From: GWE2-42-39 sp963662895
GTDB lineage: Bacteria > Bacteroidota > Bacteroidia > Bacteroidales > Prolixibacteraceae
Direction of reading: 5' to 3'
NCBI GenBank assembly: GCA_963662895.1
Contig: OY759981.1
Coordinates: 496,001 to 560,000, forward strand
Length of the DNA stretch: 64,000 bases
Every line of letters starts with the position of its first letter. Position 1 is the first letter of the stretch. A model generated the notes under the pieces. The model saw only the letters and a list, made by a program, of their open reading frames with translations. It did no database searches and was not told the origin of the DNA. This document shows, piece by piece, positions 54,572 through 64,000 of the stretch. A program made the translations under genes and the position numbers.

Positions 54572-55952
54572 GTTCTTTCGCTGTCAAAATATTTTTCACT
54601 TTATCAATCATGGTATCAATATCGCCTGCCCCCATCATCAATATAATGCCGGGCTTAAAATGCTTGGCAACTGCAGGTAATTCAGCTTTTGTGCAACGTA
54701 CTTTCTGGCCATTTTTTATTTTCTGAAAGATCAGATCGGAAGTGACCCCCGGGATAGGTTCTTCCCTTGCCGGGTAAATATCGAGCAGTACAATCTCATC
54801 GAGTAATTCGAGGCTCTGTGCAAAACCATCGGCCAAATCACCAGTCCGGCTGAATAAATGCGGTTGAAAAACTCCCGTTACAATTGCGCCTTTAAACATG
54901 TCGCGGACCGATGAAATAGTAGCCTTCAATTCTTCCGGGTGATGGGCGTAATCATCAATCAGTGTATATTTTTCGGTTCTTAAATGAATATCGAACCTGC
55001 GCTTTACTCCCTGATAACCGGCCAGGGCAGCTTTTATTTCTTCCGGTTTAACCCCGCACATTAATGCAACTGACGAAGCAGCAACAGCATTTTCAACATT
55101 CATCAACCCGGGATAATTCAAAACAAAACCATCAATAATACCATCCGGTGTAGACAGGTCAAACTGATATGCTCCATCCTGTAACCGGATATTTTGGGCA
55201 TAAAAGTCGGCCTGCTCTGACAAAGAATAACTGTAATGCCGGATGTATTGATTGGATGATTTACTAATTTTCAAACCTTTTTTAACCAAAACCGTACCGC
55301 CTCGTTTGATTTGCCCAACAAACTGGTTAAATGCCCCGATGATGGCTTCATGTGTCCCGTATATATCGAGATGGTCAGCATCCATCGCTGTTACCACCGC
55401 CATTTGCGGTTGCAGTTGCAGGAATGAACGGTCGAACTCGTCAGCTTCGGTTACCATAAACGGGCTTTCTTTTTCAGCCAGCAACAGGTTGGTTCGGTAA
55501 TTTTTTGAAATACCCCCCAGAATCGCACTGCAATCCAATGCTGAAAATTTCAGAATATGGGCAATCATAGTCGAAACCGAAGTTTTGCCATGCGTGCCTG
55601 AAACAGCAATACAATATAAGGGGTTACAGATCAGTCCCAGTACCTGAGAACGTTTTTTTATATTGAAATTATTCTTCTTCAGATAATTGTATTCCTTATG
55701 ACTGGCAGGAACAGCCGGAGTGAGCACAACCAAACTGTTTGCTGGGTTCATCGGGGGAGGAAGCAATTCAGGATCGTCAGTGTAATGCACATAAATGCCT
55801 TCGGCCTGCAAATTACGGGTTAGTTCTGTTTCTGCGCGGTCGTACCCTGCTACCTCTTTCCCAAGATATTTGAAATACCGGGCCAGGGCACTCATCCCGA
55901 TTCCGCCGATCCCGAGGAAATATACCTGTTTTATGTGATTTATATCGTACAT
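54564..55952 (-). CDS. murC: UDP-N-acetylmuramate--L-alanine ligase
   Basis: 462 residues. N-terminal UDP-binding domain (VYFLGIGGIGMSALARYF), ATP site AVSGTHGKTSVSTMIAH (about 112-128), central motif DEFDRSFLQL and C-terminal DDYAHHPEELKAT. It adds L-Ala to UDP-MurNAc, the first peptide step in the cytoplasm. It abuts murG with no gap and overlaps ftsQ at its 3' end. Confidence 0.95.
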   Translation of the reverse strand: MYDINHIKQVYFLGIGGIGMSALARYFKYLGKEVAGYDRAETELTRNLQAEGIYVHYTDDPELLPPPMNPANSLVVLTPAVPASHKEYNYLKKNNFNIKKRSQVLGLICNPLYCIAVSGTHGKTSVSTMIAHILKFSALDCSAILGGISKNYRTNLLLAEKESPFMVTEADEFDRSFLQLQPQMAVVTAMDADHLDIYGTHEAIIGAFNQFVGQIKRGGTVLVKKGLKISKSSNQYIRHYSYSLSEQADFYAQNIRLQDGAYQFDLSTPDGIIDGFVLNYPGLMNVENAVAASSVALMCGVKPEEIKAALAGYQGVKRRFDIHLRTEKYTLIDDYAHHPEELKATISSVRDMFKGAIVTGVFQPHLFSRTGDLADGFAQSLELLDEIVLLDIYPAREEPIPGVTSDLIFQKIKNGQKVRCTKAELPAVAKHFKPGIILMMGAGDIDTMIDKVKNILTAKEHV

Positions 55953-57056
55953 CTACTTTTTTAGTTCATTCAGAATAACATCCACAATTTCTTTTGCCGC
56001 ATCGGGCTTTGCCATGCCCCGAATACTTTTGCTCAACATCTGCAATTTTTGTTCATCTTTTACCAGGTTGAACGTTTCTCTCCACAACTGCTCCTTTGCA
56101 TCCGCATCCTTGATCATCACTGCTGCATTGTTTCTTACCAGTGCTATTGCATTTTTTGTCTGATGATCTTCAGCAACATTAGGTGAAGGTACCAACACCG
56201 AAGGTTTCCCAAGCAGGCATAGCTCTGAGATGGTGCCTGCTCCAGCCCTCGAAATAACTACGTCGGACACTGCGTATGCTAAATCCATACGGCTTATAAA
56301 TTCATTTATTTTCAGATTTTCAGGCCTGTTGTTTTTTAATTTTTCCTGAATATTGTTATAATAATATTTACCGGTTTGCCAGATGATCTGCACGCCTGAT
56401 TTTTCAATCAGTTCAAGGTTTGCAAAAATACTTTCATTCAAGGTTCCTGCTCCCTGACTTCCACCAACCAAAAGCACCACTGGTTTTCCAACATCCAGTC
56501 CAAAAAACCCAAAAGCCGTCTTTTTGTCTTCAACCTTTTCAAACAAACTTTTTCTGATGGGATTGCCGGTTAAAACAATCTTTTCAGCCGGAAAATATTT
56601 TTCCATTTCGGGGTAAGCCACACATATCTTTTGCACTTTCCCGGCCAGCAGTTTATTGGTGACCCCTGCATACGAATTCTGTTCCTGTAAAATAGCCGGG
56701 ATACCTTTTTGTACGGCAGCTTTCAATATGGGGCCGCTGGCATACCCTCCTACTCCAATGGTCACATCGGGCTGAAATTTCTGAATTATCTTCCGCGCTT
56801 TCTTCAGACTTTTATACAATCTTATAAAAAAGGTAATCATCTTCAACGAGGGTTTTCTAGGGAATCCCATCACGGGTAGCCCTTCTATCCGGTAACCGGC
56901 AGCAGGTATACGTTCCATTTCCATTCGTCCGAGTGCCCCCACAAAAAGTATATCTGCATCAGGAACACGTTCCTTTAGCTCGTTTGCAATCGAGATAGCC
57001 GGGAAAATATGCCCGCCTGTTCCGCCTCCGCTTATGATTACTTTCAGTTTTTTCAT
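55953..57056 (-). CDS. murG: Undecaprenyl-PP-MurNAc-pentapeptide GlcNAc transferase
   Basis: 367 residues from the ATG at 57056 (MKKLKVIISGGGTGGHIFPA), one base past the ftsW stop; the longer frame overlaps ftsW. GGGTGGH (about 9-15) is the lipid I-binding glycine loop, and VVISRAGAGTISELCLLGKPS is the UDP-GlcNAc-binding segment. It makes lipid II at the inner face of the membrane. Confidence 0.95.
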   Translation of the reverse strand: MKKLKVIISGGGTGGHIFPAISIANELKERVPDADILFVGALGRMEMERIPAAGYRIEGLPVMGFPRKPSLKMITFFIRLYKSLKKARKIIQKFQPDVTIGVGGYASGPILKAAVQKGIPAILQEQNSYAGVTNKLLAGKVQKICVAYPEMEKYFPAEKIVLTGNPIRKSLFEKVEDKKTAFGFFGLDVGKPVVLLVGGSQGAGTLNESIFANLELIEKSGVQIIWQTGKYYYNNIQEKLKNNRPENLKINEFISRMDLAYAVSDVVISRAGAGTISELCLLGKPSVLVPSPNVAEDHQTKNAIALVRNNAAVMIKDADAKEQLWRETFNLVKDEQKLQMLSKSIRGMAKPDAAKEIVDVILNELKK

Positions 57057-57057
57057 T

Positions 57058-58257
57058 TTATAATGCTTCATCTTCATCTGGTGTGTCAACCATCACCAGT
57101 TGGTCTTCTGTGTGTTTCTGTTTATTGTTATGATGACTTACAGTTAAAATAATGCCAAAAGCAAGGGCTGTAAACATCATCGAAGTACCGCCCAGACTGA
57201 TCCAGGGCAAAGGCTGTCCGGTTACCGGGGTAACACCTGTTGATACCGCCATGTTAATGGCCGCCTGAAAAACAAGTATCAATACCAAACCGGTTACTAA
57301 AAAAGCCGGAAATGTCCGGTCACACTTCCGTACAACGACAACCCCCCTGTAAAAAAATATGAGGTACAACAAAAACACGAATGCCCCGCCAATAAAACCA
57401 TATTCTTCAATGATAATGGCAAAAATAAAATCATTGTACCCTGCTTTCATGTAGTTGCTCACCTCGCTTCGACCGGGTCCTTTGCCCAGTAACCCGCCTT
57501 CATAAACAGCCAGTCTTGCAAAATCGGCCTGGGTAGTGCCTACTTCCGAGTCCTTATCTCCGTAAATAAAATCGTCGATACGCGCTTTAAAGGTGTGTAC
57601 GCGCCCGACTTCTTCAGGTAGCAGGTCTGCCGTGAAATAGACCGAGACTCCCAGCGTCATTATAACAGCAAGTAGCAGGAAAAAATATTTCAGAGGAACA
57701 CGGGCAACAAACATCAATACCGTTATACTACCGAAAATAAGGATCGATGTAGAAATATCACTATAAAAAATAATTGCACACACAAAGGCGCTTACACCTG
57801 TCACCCAGTAAAAAGCATGTCTCAATTCTTCTTTGTTTTTTTGGTATCTCGACAACATCTTTGCTGCATACATTACTAATGAAACTTTGGCCAGTTCTGC
57901 CGGCTGGAAACTAAAAAAAACAAGATTAAGCGAACGTGATGTTTCTTTACCGGAAGCAAATAAGAGTTGTACCACTGCGGCCACCAAGGCAACAATCGTT
58001 ATCCCCACCATTAAATTCGCCAGGATGGCATATACTTTAACAGGTACCACGTTTACCAAAAAAAGTATTAGCCCGACTCCCAGCATAATGAACACTGCCT
58101 GACGGATCAGATAATACCAGGTGTTGCCACCTGCCTCTCGATAAGCCAGTTTCCCAGTGGCGCTGTATACGATGAGCAGGGAAATCAGCGACAGGAAGAT
58201 CAGTATGATCCACAATATCTTATCCCCTTTAAATATTTTACCTGCCCTAAAAGTCAT
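57058..58257 (-). CDS. ftsW: FtsW/RodA/SpoVE family septal glycosyltransferase
   Basis: 399 residues with about ten membrane helices. Motifs include SLISLLIVYSATGKLAYREA near the N-terminus, FFSFQPAELAKVSLVMYAAK (about 113-132) and TGVTPVTGQPLPWISLGGTS near the C-terminus. It polymerises glycan from lipid II together with the FtsI transpeptidase in the same cluster. It ends in a charged cytoplasmic tail. Confidence 0.95.
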   Translation of the reverse strand: MTFRAGKIFKGDKILWIILIFLSLISLLIVYSATGKLAYREAGGNTWYYLIRQAVFIMLGVGLILFLVNVVPVKVYAILANLMVGITIVALVAAVVQLLFASGKETSRSLNLVFFSFQPAELAKVSLVMYAAKMLSRYQKNKEELRHAFYWVTGVSAFVCAIIFYSDISTSILIFGSITVLMFVARVPLKYFFLLLAVIMTLGVSVYFTADLLPEEVGRVHTFKARIDDFIYGDKDSEVGTTQADFARLAVYEGGLLGKGPGRSEVSNYMKAGYNDFIFAIIIEEYGFIGGAFVFLLYLIFFYRGVVVVRKCDRTFPAFLVTGLVLILVFQAAINMAVSTGVTPVTGQPLPWISLGGTSMMFTALAFGIILTVSHHNNKQKHTEDQLVMVDTPDEDEAL

Positions 58258-58284
58258 GTTCTCCCTTTCTTACGGATATTTTAT

Positions 58285-59622
58285 TTATAAATCTCTAACT
58301 GCTGCTTTAAACTGGCGCCCACGGTCTTCATAGCTATCAAACAAATCGAAGCTGGCACAGGCCGGCGAAAGTAACACAGCATCACCGTTTTTTGCCAGAT
58401 AGTAAGCCGAACGTACGGCATCAACCATATTGCAGGTTTCTACAATGTTCGGTACTACGTCTTTAAACGCTTTCACTATTTTCGAATTATCTTTGCCCAG
58501 ACAAACAATAGCTTTCACTTTGCTGCGAACTAAATCCATCAGTTCGTTGTAATTGTTCCCTTTGTCGATACCTCCGACAATCCAGACTGTTTGTTTGGTC
58601 ATACTCTCCAGCGCATACCAGGTCGAATTCACGTTGGTTGCCTTCGAATCGTTAATGAAGTCGACACCATGCACCTTGAGAAAACGCTCCAGCCGATGCT
58701 CTACTCCTTTAAATTCGGCCAGACTTTCACGAATAATTTCATTCCTGATTTGCAACACCATACCGGCCAAACCGGCTGCCATCGAGTTGTAGGCATTGTG
58801 TTTCCCTTGTAACGAAATATCAAGTATTGACATGCTAAATGTATTTTGTTCCCAGTTAATAATCATTTTTCCATCGTCGATCCCGGCCCCGTTTTGCATG
58901 GGTTTCCCCAATGTAAATGCGGCTTTCCGGGCGACTATCTTCCTCTTTTTCATTTCTGAAAGAATGATTGGATCATCCGCACAATAGATGAAAACATCAT
59001 TGTGGGTTTGATTCTGAAGCACCCTGAATTTTGAATCTATATAGTTCTGCATTTCGTACCCGTAGCGATCGAGATGGTCGGGAGTAATATTGAGTAAAAC
59101 AGCAATATCGGCTTTAAAGTCGTACATATTATCAAGCTGAAAGCTGCTTAACTCGATCACATAATAATCAAAATTTGCTTCGGCCACCTGCCATGCCAGG
59201 CTTTTCCCTACATTTCCGGCCATCCCCACGTTCATCCCTGCCTCTTTCATCAGATGGTAGGTCAGCATGGTTGTGGTGGTTTTCCCGTTGCTACCGGTAA
59301 TACAAATCATTTTTGCTGAAGTGAATTTCCCTGCATATTCAATTTCCGAAAGTACCGGAATACGGGACTCTTTCAGTTTTTTGATGACCAGGGCTTTTTC
59401 AGGGATACCCGGGCTTTTTACCACACAACCGGCATTCAGGATCAACTCTTCGGAATGCTTCCCCTCTTCAAAATCAATTTCATGATCCAAAAGAACCTGT
59501 CTGTATTTTTCTTTAATAACTGCCACGTCGGAAACAAACACTTCATTCCCATGCTTTTTTGCAAGGATTGCTGCGCCTGTTCCGCTTTCTCCTGCTCCCA
59601 ATATGACTACACGCTGTGGCAT
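58285..59622 (-). CDS. murD: UDP-N-acetylmuramoyl-L-alanine--D-glutamate ligase
   Basis: 445 residues. VILGAGESGTGAAILAKK at the N-terminus, ATP site CITGSNGKTTTTMLTYH (about 107-123), HRLERFLKVHGVDFINDSKA and the C-terminal LLSPACASFDLFDSYEDRG are all present. It adds D-Glu to UDP-MurNAc-L-Ala. It lies 3 bases downstream of mraY. Confidence 0.96.
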   Translation of the reverse strand: MPQRVVILGAGESGTGAAILAKKHGNEVFVSDVAVIKEKYRQVLLDHEIDFEEGKHSEELILNAGCVVKSPGIPEKALVIKKLKESRIPVLSEIEYAGKFTSAKMICITGSNGKTTTTMLTYHLMKEAGMNVGMAGNVGKSLAWQVAEANFDYYVIELSSFQLDNMYDFKADIAVLLNITPDHLDRYGYEMQNYIDSKFRVLQNQTHNDVFIYCADDPIILSEMKKRKIVARKAAFTLGKPMQNGAGIDDGKMIINWEQNTFSMSILDISLQGKHNAYNSMAAGLAGMVLQIRNEIIRESLAEFKGVEHRLERFLKVHGVDFINDSKATNVNSTWYALESMTKQTVWIVGGIDKGNNYNELMDLVRSKVKAIVCLGKDNSKIVKAFKDVVPNIVETCNMVDAVRSAYYLAKNGDAVLLSPACASFDLFDSYEDRGRQFKAAVRDL

Positions 59623-59625
59623 TGC

Positions 59626-60879
59626 TTATCGCATTTTTAATGTTACTATAGTAACCACGGCCAGGATAATCCCGATAATCCAGAAGCGGGTAACTATTTT
59701 TGCTTCGGGAATATTCTTTTTCTGGTAATGATGATGAATCGGAGCCATCAGAAATACCCTCCGCCCTTCACCATACTTGCGTTTGGTATATTTAAACCAT
59801 GCAACCTGAATGGTTACCGATAAATTTTCGATTACAAAAATCCCGCACAATATGGGAATCAGGATCTCCTTACGGATGATAACGGCAAAAACAGCAAGGA
59901 TACCCCCTAATGCAAGGCTTCCGGTGTCGCCCATGAAAACCTGTGCCGGATAGGAATTGTACCAAAGAAAACCTACGGTTGCGCCGATAAATGCGGCGAC
60001 AAATACCGACAGTTCGCCTACATTCGGTATGTACATGATGTTGAGATAATCGGCATAGATAATATTTCCACTTACATATGCCAACAAGCCAAAAGTGGCG
60101 CCACTGATAGCCGATGTACCCGTGGCAAGGCCGTCAATCCCGTCGGTCAGGTTTGTAGCATTGGAAACCGCTGTAATAATAAAAATGATAGCCAATCCGT
60201 AAACCACCCAGGCCGCTATCGAACGCGATTTTTCCCCCATGAACGCAACCAGCCATGCGTAGTCGAATTCATGGTTTTTAATAAAAGGGATGGTTGTTTT
60301 TGTGGATTTTGTTTTTTTAGTCACAAATTGTACCTGTTGCTGTCCCGTCTCCTGGTCAACCATAATTTCTTTCCTGAAATTTCCATGTGAATCACGCTGT
60401 TTTTCGCGTACCACCACATCATCGGAAAAAAACAAAGTGCCAACTACAATTATTCCCAAACTAACCTGTCCCAATATTTTAAATTTGCCAGCCAATCCTT
60501 TTTTATCTCTCAGGAATACTTTGATGTAATCGTCAGCAAAACCTATCAATCCCAGCCACGCAGTAGTAATTAACATAAGCAGGATGTAAACATTATCGAG
60601 TCTTGCAAAAAGCAGGGTGGGAATAATAATTGAAGCCAAAATAATTAAACCACCCATGGTTGGCGTACCTTTTTTCTGAAGTTGCCCTTCGAGACCGAGG
60701 TCTCGTACTTCTTCTCCAATCTGTTTTCGTTGCAGAAATCCGATCAGCTTTTTACCAAAAACCATGGTTATCAACAATGAAAAAATAATTGCAGCTCCTG
60801 CACGAAACGAGATATACTGGAACATTCCTACACCCGGTAAATCAAAGTCTTTCAGTAATTCGTACAAATAGTAGATCAT
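59626..60879 (-). CDS. mraY: Phospho-N-acetylmuramoyl-pentapeptide transferase
   Basis: 417 residues with about ten membrane helices. GTPTMGGLIIL, the ADDYIKVFLRDKKGLAGKFK loop (Asp pair), NLTDGIDGLATG and FMGDTGSLALGG are diagnostic. The cytoplasmic loop near residues 150-195 is longer than in Escherichia coli, as usual in Bacteroidota. It makes lipid I. It starts 9 bases past murE. Confidence 0.96.
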   Translation of the reverse strand: MIYYLYELLKDFDLPGVGMFQYISFRAGAAIIFSLLITMVFGKKLIGFLQRKQIGEEVRDLGLEGQLQKKGTPTMGGLIILASIIIPTLLFARLDNVYILLMLITTAWLGLIGFADDYIKVFLRDKKGLAGKFKILGQVSLGIIVVGTLFFSDDVVVREKQRDSHGNFRKEIMVDQETGQQQVQFVTKKTKSTKTTIPFIKNHEFDYAWLVAFMGEKSRSIAAWVVYGLAIIFIITAVSNATNLTDGIDGLATGTSAISGATFGLLAYVSGNIIYADYLNIMYIPNVGELSVFVAAFIGATVGFLWYNSYPAQVFMGDTGSLALGGILAVFAVIIRKEILIPILCGIFVIENLSVTIQVAWFKYTKRKYGEGRRVFLMAPIHHHYQKKNIPEAKIVTRFWIIGIILAVVTIVTLKMR

Positions 60880-60888
60880 AGTACAGGT

Positions 60889-62346
60889 TTAAATCTTATT
60901 GAATATTTCGTTAATCACTTCCTTGTCGTCGAAATGATATCTCACTCCTTTTATTTCCTGGTAGTCCTCGTGTCCTTTGCCTGCCACCAGAATGATATCG
61001 CCGGGTTGTGCCAACATACAAGCGGTGCGTATAGCCTCCCTGCGATTTTCGACAGAAAGGACCTTCGATCTTTGATGCGCCTCAATTCCGGCCTGCATAT
61101 CACTGATAATGTCGGCCGTTTCTTCCGAGCGGGGATTGTCAGAAGTCAGAATCACTCTGTCACTCAGAGAGGCAGCTTCCCAGGCCATTTCCGGGCGTTT
61201 CGTTTTGTCTCGGTCGCCACCGGCACCTACCACGGTAATTATCTGTTCGTTACCGGTGCGTATTTCGTTTATTCCTGAAAGTACATTTTTCAACGCGTCT
61301 GGTGTGTGGGCATAGTCAACCACTGCATATTTCCCTTCGGGCGAACGGATAATCTCGAATCGCCCGGGTACCGGCCTTAAATCACTGATTACAGGCAATA
61401 CTTCCTCTTTTTGTTCCCCCAGTAAAAGGGCTGCACCATAAACCGCAAGCAAGTTGTAAGCATTGAAAACACCGGTAAAATGAGTCCACACTTCCTGCCC
61501 GTCGATATTCAGTAACATGCCATCGAAATGTTTCTCCAAAATTTTACAATGAAAATCGGACCATCCCCTCAACGAATAAGTTTGCTTGCCGGCAACGGTA
61601 TTCTGAAGCATCACCATTCCGTTCTTATCATCGGCATTGGTAAGGGCGAAAGCCTCTTTCGGGAGTTGGTCGAAAAATGCTTTTTTGGCTTTGAGGTATT
61701 CAGCAAATGTTCGGTGATAGTCAAGATGATCGTGTGTCAGGTTGGTGAAAATACCACCTGCAAATTTTATCCCGGCAATGCGTTCCTGATGAATCGCATG
61801 TGAACTGACTTCCATGAAACAGTATTCGCACCCGGCATCTACCATTTTTGCCATCAACGACTGGATGCGGACTGCATCAGGAGTAGTATGCGTGGCTGGG
61901 AACTCATCTGCCCCAACGTAATATTTAATAGTAGAAATCAAACCGGCTCTGTAGCCCAGTTTCATAAACATTTCATACAAAAGGGTCGCAATGGTTGTTT
62001 TGCCATTGGTACCGGTAACTCCTATCACTTCCAGGTTTTCCGATGGATTTCCATAATAAACTGCAGCCATCTGGCCCGTTGCTGCCTGAGCATTTTTAAC
62101 CCGCACATAAACAACCGGATCAACTTTTATTTCGGGCATGGTTTCACAAACAATTACGGCAGCCCCTTGCTCTATAGCTTTATTTATATATTGATGCCCA
62201 TCGGAATGGACCCCTTTTACAGCAACAAACAGGTCTTCAGTTTCAACTTTTCTTGAGTCAAACCGGATCTGGCGTATCGGGCCACTTAAATCTCCGTAAA
62301 CATCAAGGACTTCAACCCCCTGCAATATTTCTTTCAATTGTTTCAT
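60889..62346 (-). CDS. murE: UDP-N-acetylmuramoyl-tripeptide synthetase MurE
   Basis: 485 residues. RFDSRKVETEDLFVAVKG, ATP site GVTGTNGKTTIATLLYEM (about 109-126), VVDYAHTPDALKN and TSDNPRSEE are visible. DNPR is the motif that selects meso-diaminopimelate as third amino acid, which fits Gram-negative murein. It starts directly after the stop of ftsI. Confidence 0.96.
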   Translation of the reverse strand: MKQLKEILQGVEVLDVYGDLSGPIRQIRFDSRKVETEDLFVAVKGVHSDGHQYINKAIEQGAAVIVCETMPEIKVDPVVYVRVKNAQAATGQMAAVYYGNPSENLEVIGVTGTNGKTTIATLLYEMFMKLGYRAGLISTIKYYVGADEFPATHTTPDAVRIQSLMAKMVDAGCEYCFMEVSSHAIHQERIAGIKFAGGIFTNLTHDHLDYHRTFAEYLKAKKAFFDQLPKEAFALTNADDKNGMVMLQNTVAGKQTYSLRGWSDFHCKILEKHFDGMLLNIDGQEVWTHFTGVFNAYNLLAVYGAALLLGEQKEEVLPVISDLRPVPGRFEIIRSPEGKYAVVDYAHTPDALKNVLSGINEIRTGNEQIITVVGAGGDRDKTKRPEMAWEAASLSDRVILTSDNPRSEETADIISDMQAGIEAHQRSKVLSVENRREAIRTACMLAQPGDIILVAGKGHEDYQEIKGVRYHFDDKEVINEIFNKI

Positions 62347-64000
62347 TTATCCTAATTCGATATATATCGTTTGACCTTCTTTATATTGTTTCCCGGCTTT
62401 TGGTGATTGTTTTACAACCCGGCCCAGTCCATTCATTTTTACTCTCATTCCCGAACTTTCAAGCAGGTACAAAGCATCGCTTGCTCCCATCCCTGTTACA
62501 TCAGGCACAGTTCCGTCCCGAACTTTTAATTCAGTCACTTTCAGTTTATCATTTCCCGGATTTACAGATACCAAATCACTTTTCGATTTGCCCTGTACAA
62601 TATTAAATGGCAGTTCACTGGCAACACGAATCAATTCGTCAGCATAGCCTGGTTTAACCGGCGGTGCGGGAACAGGATGCAGGGGTAGTGAATCTTTCGG
62701 TTCAAGAAACCCAGCATATACTTTATCTGCCACTTCTTTAAAAACCGGACCTGCTACTGAAGATCCGTAATATTTGCCTTTCGGACCAACAATTACCACT
62801 ATACATGAATATTTAGGGTTTTCTGCGGGGAAATATCCGACAAACGAAGCCTGGTACTTTTTCTTCCCCCCTTTTAAATATCCTTCATTGTCGTATGCAA
62901 TTACGGCAGTTCCGGTTTTTCCGGCCAGGGTATAATACGGGCTTTGCAACGACCTTCCTGTGCCGTTTTTGCAAACACCCCGCAGCATGGCCTGTGCTTT
63001 TTTTATAGTTTGTCGCGAACATATCAAAGGATTAATCACTTCGGTCGTGAAACTTTTCAGCAAAATCCCGTTTTCTCGTATTTCACGAACAAAGCGTGGT
63101 TTCACCATCTTCCCGTCGTTTGCAACAGCATTATAAAAAGTAAGGGTTTGCAACGGCGTGATCTTAATTTCATAACCGTGAGATATCCATGCCAACGAAG
63201 GTCCCCACCAGTCTTTGTCGCCCGGGTATTTTATATATGGTACGCCTTCGCCAAGGATGCCCAGACCAAGTGGTTTATTCAGCCCGAATTTGTAAATGCG
63301 GTCGATAAATTCCTTTTCTTTTCCGGTATAAAACCGGGTAATTATTTTTGCAGTACCCACGTTCGACGACAGTTCGAAAATCCGTTTCATACTGATCTTT
63401 CCGTGCCCGCCATGCCAGTAATCGCTGTCGTAAATTTTCTGGCCGGCTACCTCCCATACACCATTCCCTGTATCGAAAACATCGCAGGTGTCAACATAGC
63501 CGTGATCCATGGTAACCATCAGCGACATCAGCTTAAAAGTTGAACCCGGTTCGCTGCACCCGGCATGGCCAAGGGCGAAATTATATGTTTCTCCATAGGT
63601 TCCGTCTTTCTTTCTGCCAATGTTTGCTATTGCTTTAATATCGCCTGTTGCAACTTCCATCACCACGGCAGTTCCCCAAATGGCCTGGCTTTTTTCCATT
63701 TGGCGCATCAATGCGCTTTGAGCATAATCCTGAAGGTTTACGTTAAGAGTAGTGATAATATCTTTCCCGTCTTGCGATTCAACTAAAGGTATATTGATCC
63801 ACCGTCCGGAAAAATTACGTTTCAGTGCCCTGCCGTTCTCCCCGGCCAGGTAACTTTCCTGCATTCCTTCAATACCGGTATAACCAATATTCCCGTGAAT
63901 TCCACCAAAAACTCCTTTGTTCAAACTACCGATAGTCCGGCTGGCCAGTTCACCGTGAGGCAGAATCCTTTTACTTTCGGTAATAATGATCAGTCCGGAT
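62347..64000 (-). CDS. ftsI: Septal penicillin-binding protein FtsI with C-terminal PASTA domain (5' end outside the window)
   Basis: At least 551 residues. The frame remains open past the window edge: LIIITESKRILPHGELASRT precedes the internal Met at 63924, so the true start and membrane anchor are missing here. Transpeptidase motifs are SxxK in EPGSTFKLMSL, SxN in ELSSNVGTAKI, and KTG in TLAGKTGTAV. A PASTA domain (VPDVTGMGASDALYLLESSG to the end) follows a Pro-rich linker. It cross-links septal murein with FtsW. It is the first visible gene of the division cluster. Confidence 0.95.
   Translation of the reverse strand, partial: SGLIIITESKRILPHGELASRTIGSLNKGVFGGIHGNIGYTGIEGMQESYLAGENGRALKRNFSGRWINIPLVESQDGKDIITTLNVNLQDYAQSALMRQMEKSQAIWGTAVVMEVATGDIKAIANIGRKKDGTYGETYNFALGHAGCSEPGSTFKLMSLMVTMDHGYVDTCDVFDTGNGVWEVAGQKIYDSDYWHGGHGKISMKRIFELSSNVGTAKIITRFYTGKEKEFIDRIYKFGLNKPLGLGILGEGVPYIKYPGDKDWWGPSLAWISHGYEIKITPLQTLTFYNAVANDGKMVKPRFVREIRENGILLKSFTTEVINPLICSRQTIKKAQAMLRGVCKNGTGRSLQSPYYTLAGKTGTAVIAYDNEGYLKGGKKKYQASFVGYFPAENPKYSCIVVIVGPKGKYYGSSVAGPVFKEVADKVYAGFLEPKDSLPLHPVPAPPVKPGYADELIRVASELPFNIVQGKSKSDLVSVNPGNDKLKVTELKVRDGTVPDVTGMGASDALYLLESSGMRVKMNGLGRVVKQSPKAGKQYKEGQTIYIELG

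Overview
The window looks like a chromosome segment of a Bacteroidota bacterium, most likely Bacteroidales/Marinilabiliales. The evidence is a type IX secretion (T9SS) surface-protein set, an ECF sigma/FecR/TonB-receptor trio with an STN domain, promoters of the Bacteroidota type (TTTG about 19 bp before TAnnTTTG), IS families common in the phylum (ISAon1, IS21, IS110), and a division/cell-wall cluster in the usual Bacteroidota order.

Layout. 0-1.2 kb: a DUF6261-like gene preceded by seven 41-bp tandem repeats. 1.4-7.5 kb: an AmrS-type radical SAM protein, an ABC-F ATPase, and a cobalamin riboswitch in front of nrdD-nrdG (anaerobic ribonucleotide reductase and its activase). 7.6-23.4 kb: the most unusual part. 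Seven minus-strand genes encode a T9SS type B cargo protein, a PorP/SprF partner, a 2014-residue repeat fibre with a C-terminal S74 self-cleaving chaperone, a reverse-transcriptase-like protein whose catalytic aspartates appear replaced, a PD40/SPOR envelope protein, a degenerate glutamate-synthase-like barrel and a bactofilin. The first gene abuts a 479-bp segment bounded by perfect 26-bp inverted repeats, and a tyrosine recombinase gene lies on the other side. The best promoter in the segment points away from the cluster in this assembly, so I read this as an invertible promoter caught in the OFF state.

23.5-37.5 kb is accessory and decaying: an AlkD-like gene, a broken metallo-beta-lactamase-fold gene, an IS256 remnant fused to an IS110 remnant, an ISAon1-family element interrupted by a complete IS21-family element (both with 8-bp target duplications), two acetyltransferase genes (one frameshifted), an FMN glutamate-synthase-like gene, the 3' part of a group II intron and a DDE transposase. 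37.6-42.8 kb is a TonB receptor, FecR anti-sigma, small outer-membrane protein and divergent ECF sigma factor. 42.8-47.1 kb holds a cluster of palindromes, an AbiE-like toxin-antitoxin pair with a broken toxin, a frameshifted serine recombinase, and tRNA-Phe.

47.2-64 kb is core genome: an M16 peptidase and an O-methyltransferase on the plus strand, then on the minus strand the division/murein cluster ftsI-murE-mraY-murD-ftsW-murG-murC-ftsQ-ftsA followed by two tandem ftsZ genes and a YqeY-like gene. The two FtsZ proteins differ in their tails: only the distal one carries an IPAY-type FtsA-binding peptide.

All functions are inferred from reading the sequence. No database search was run.
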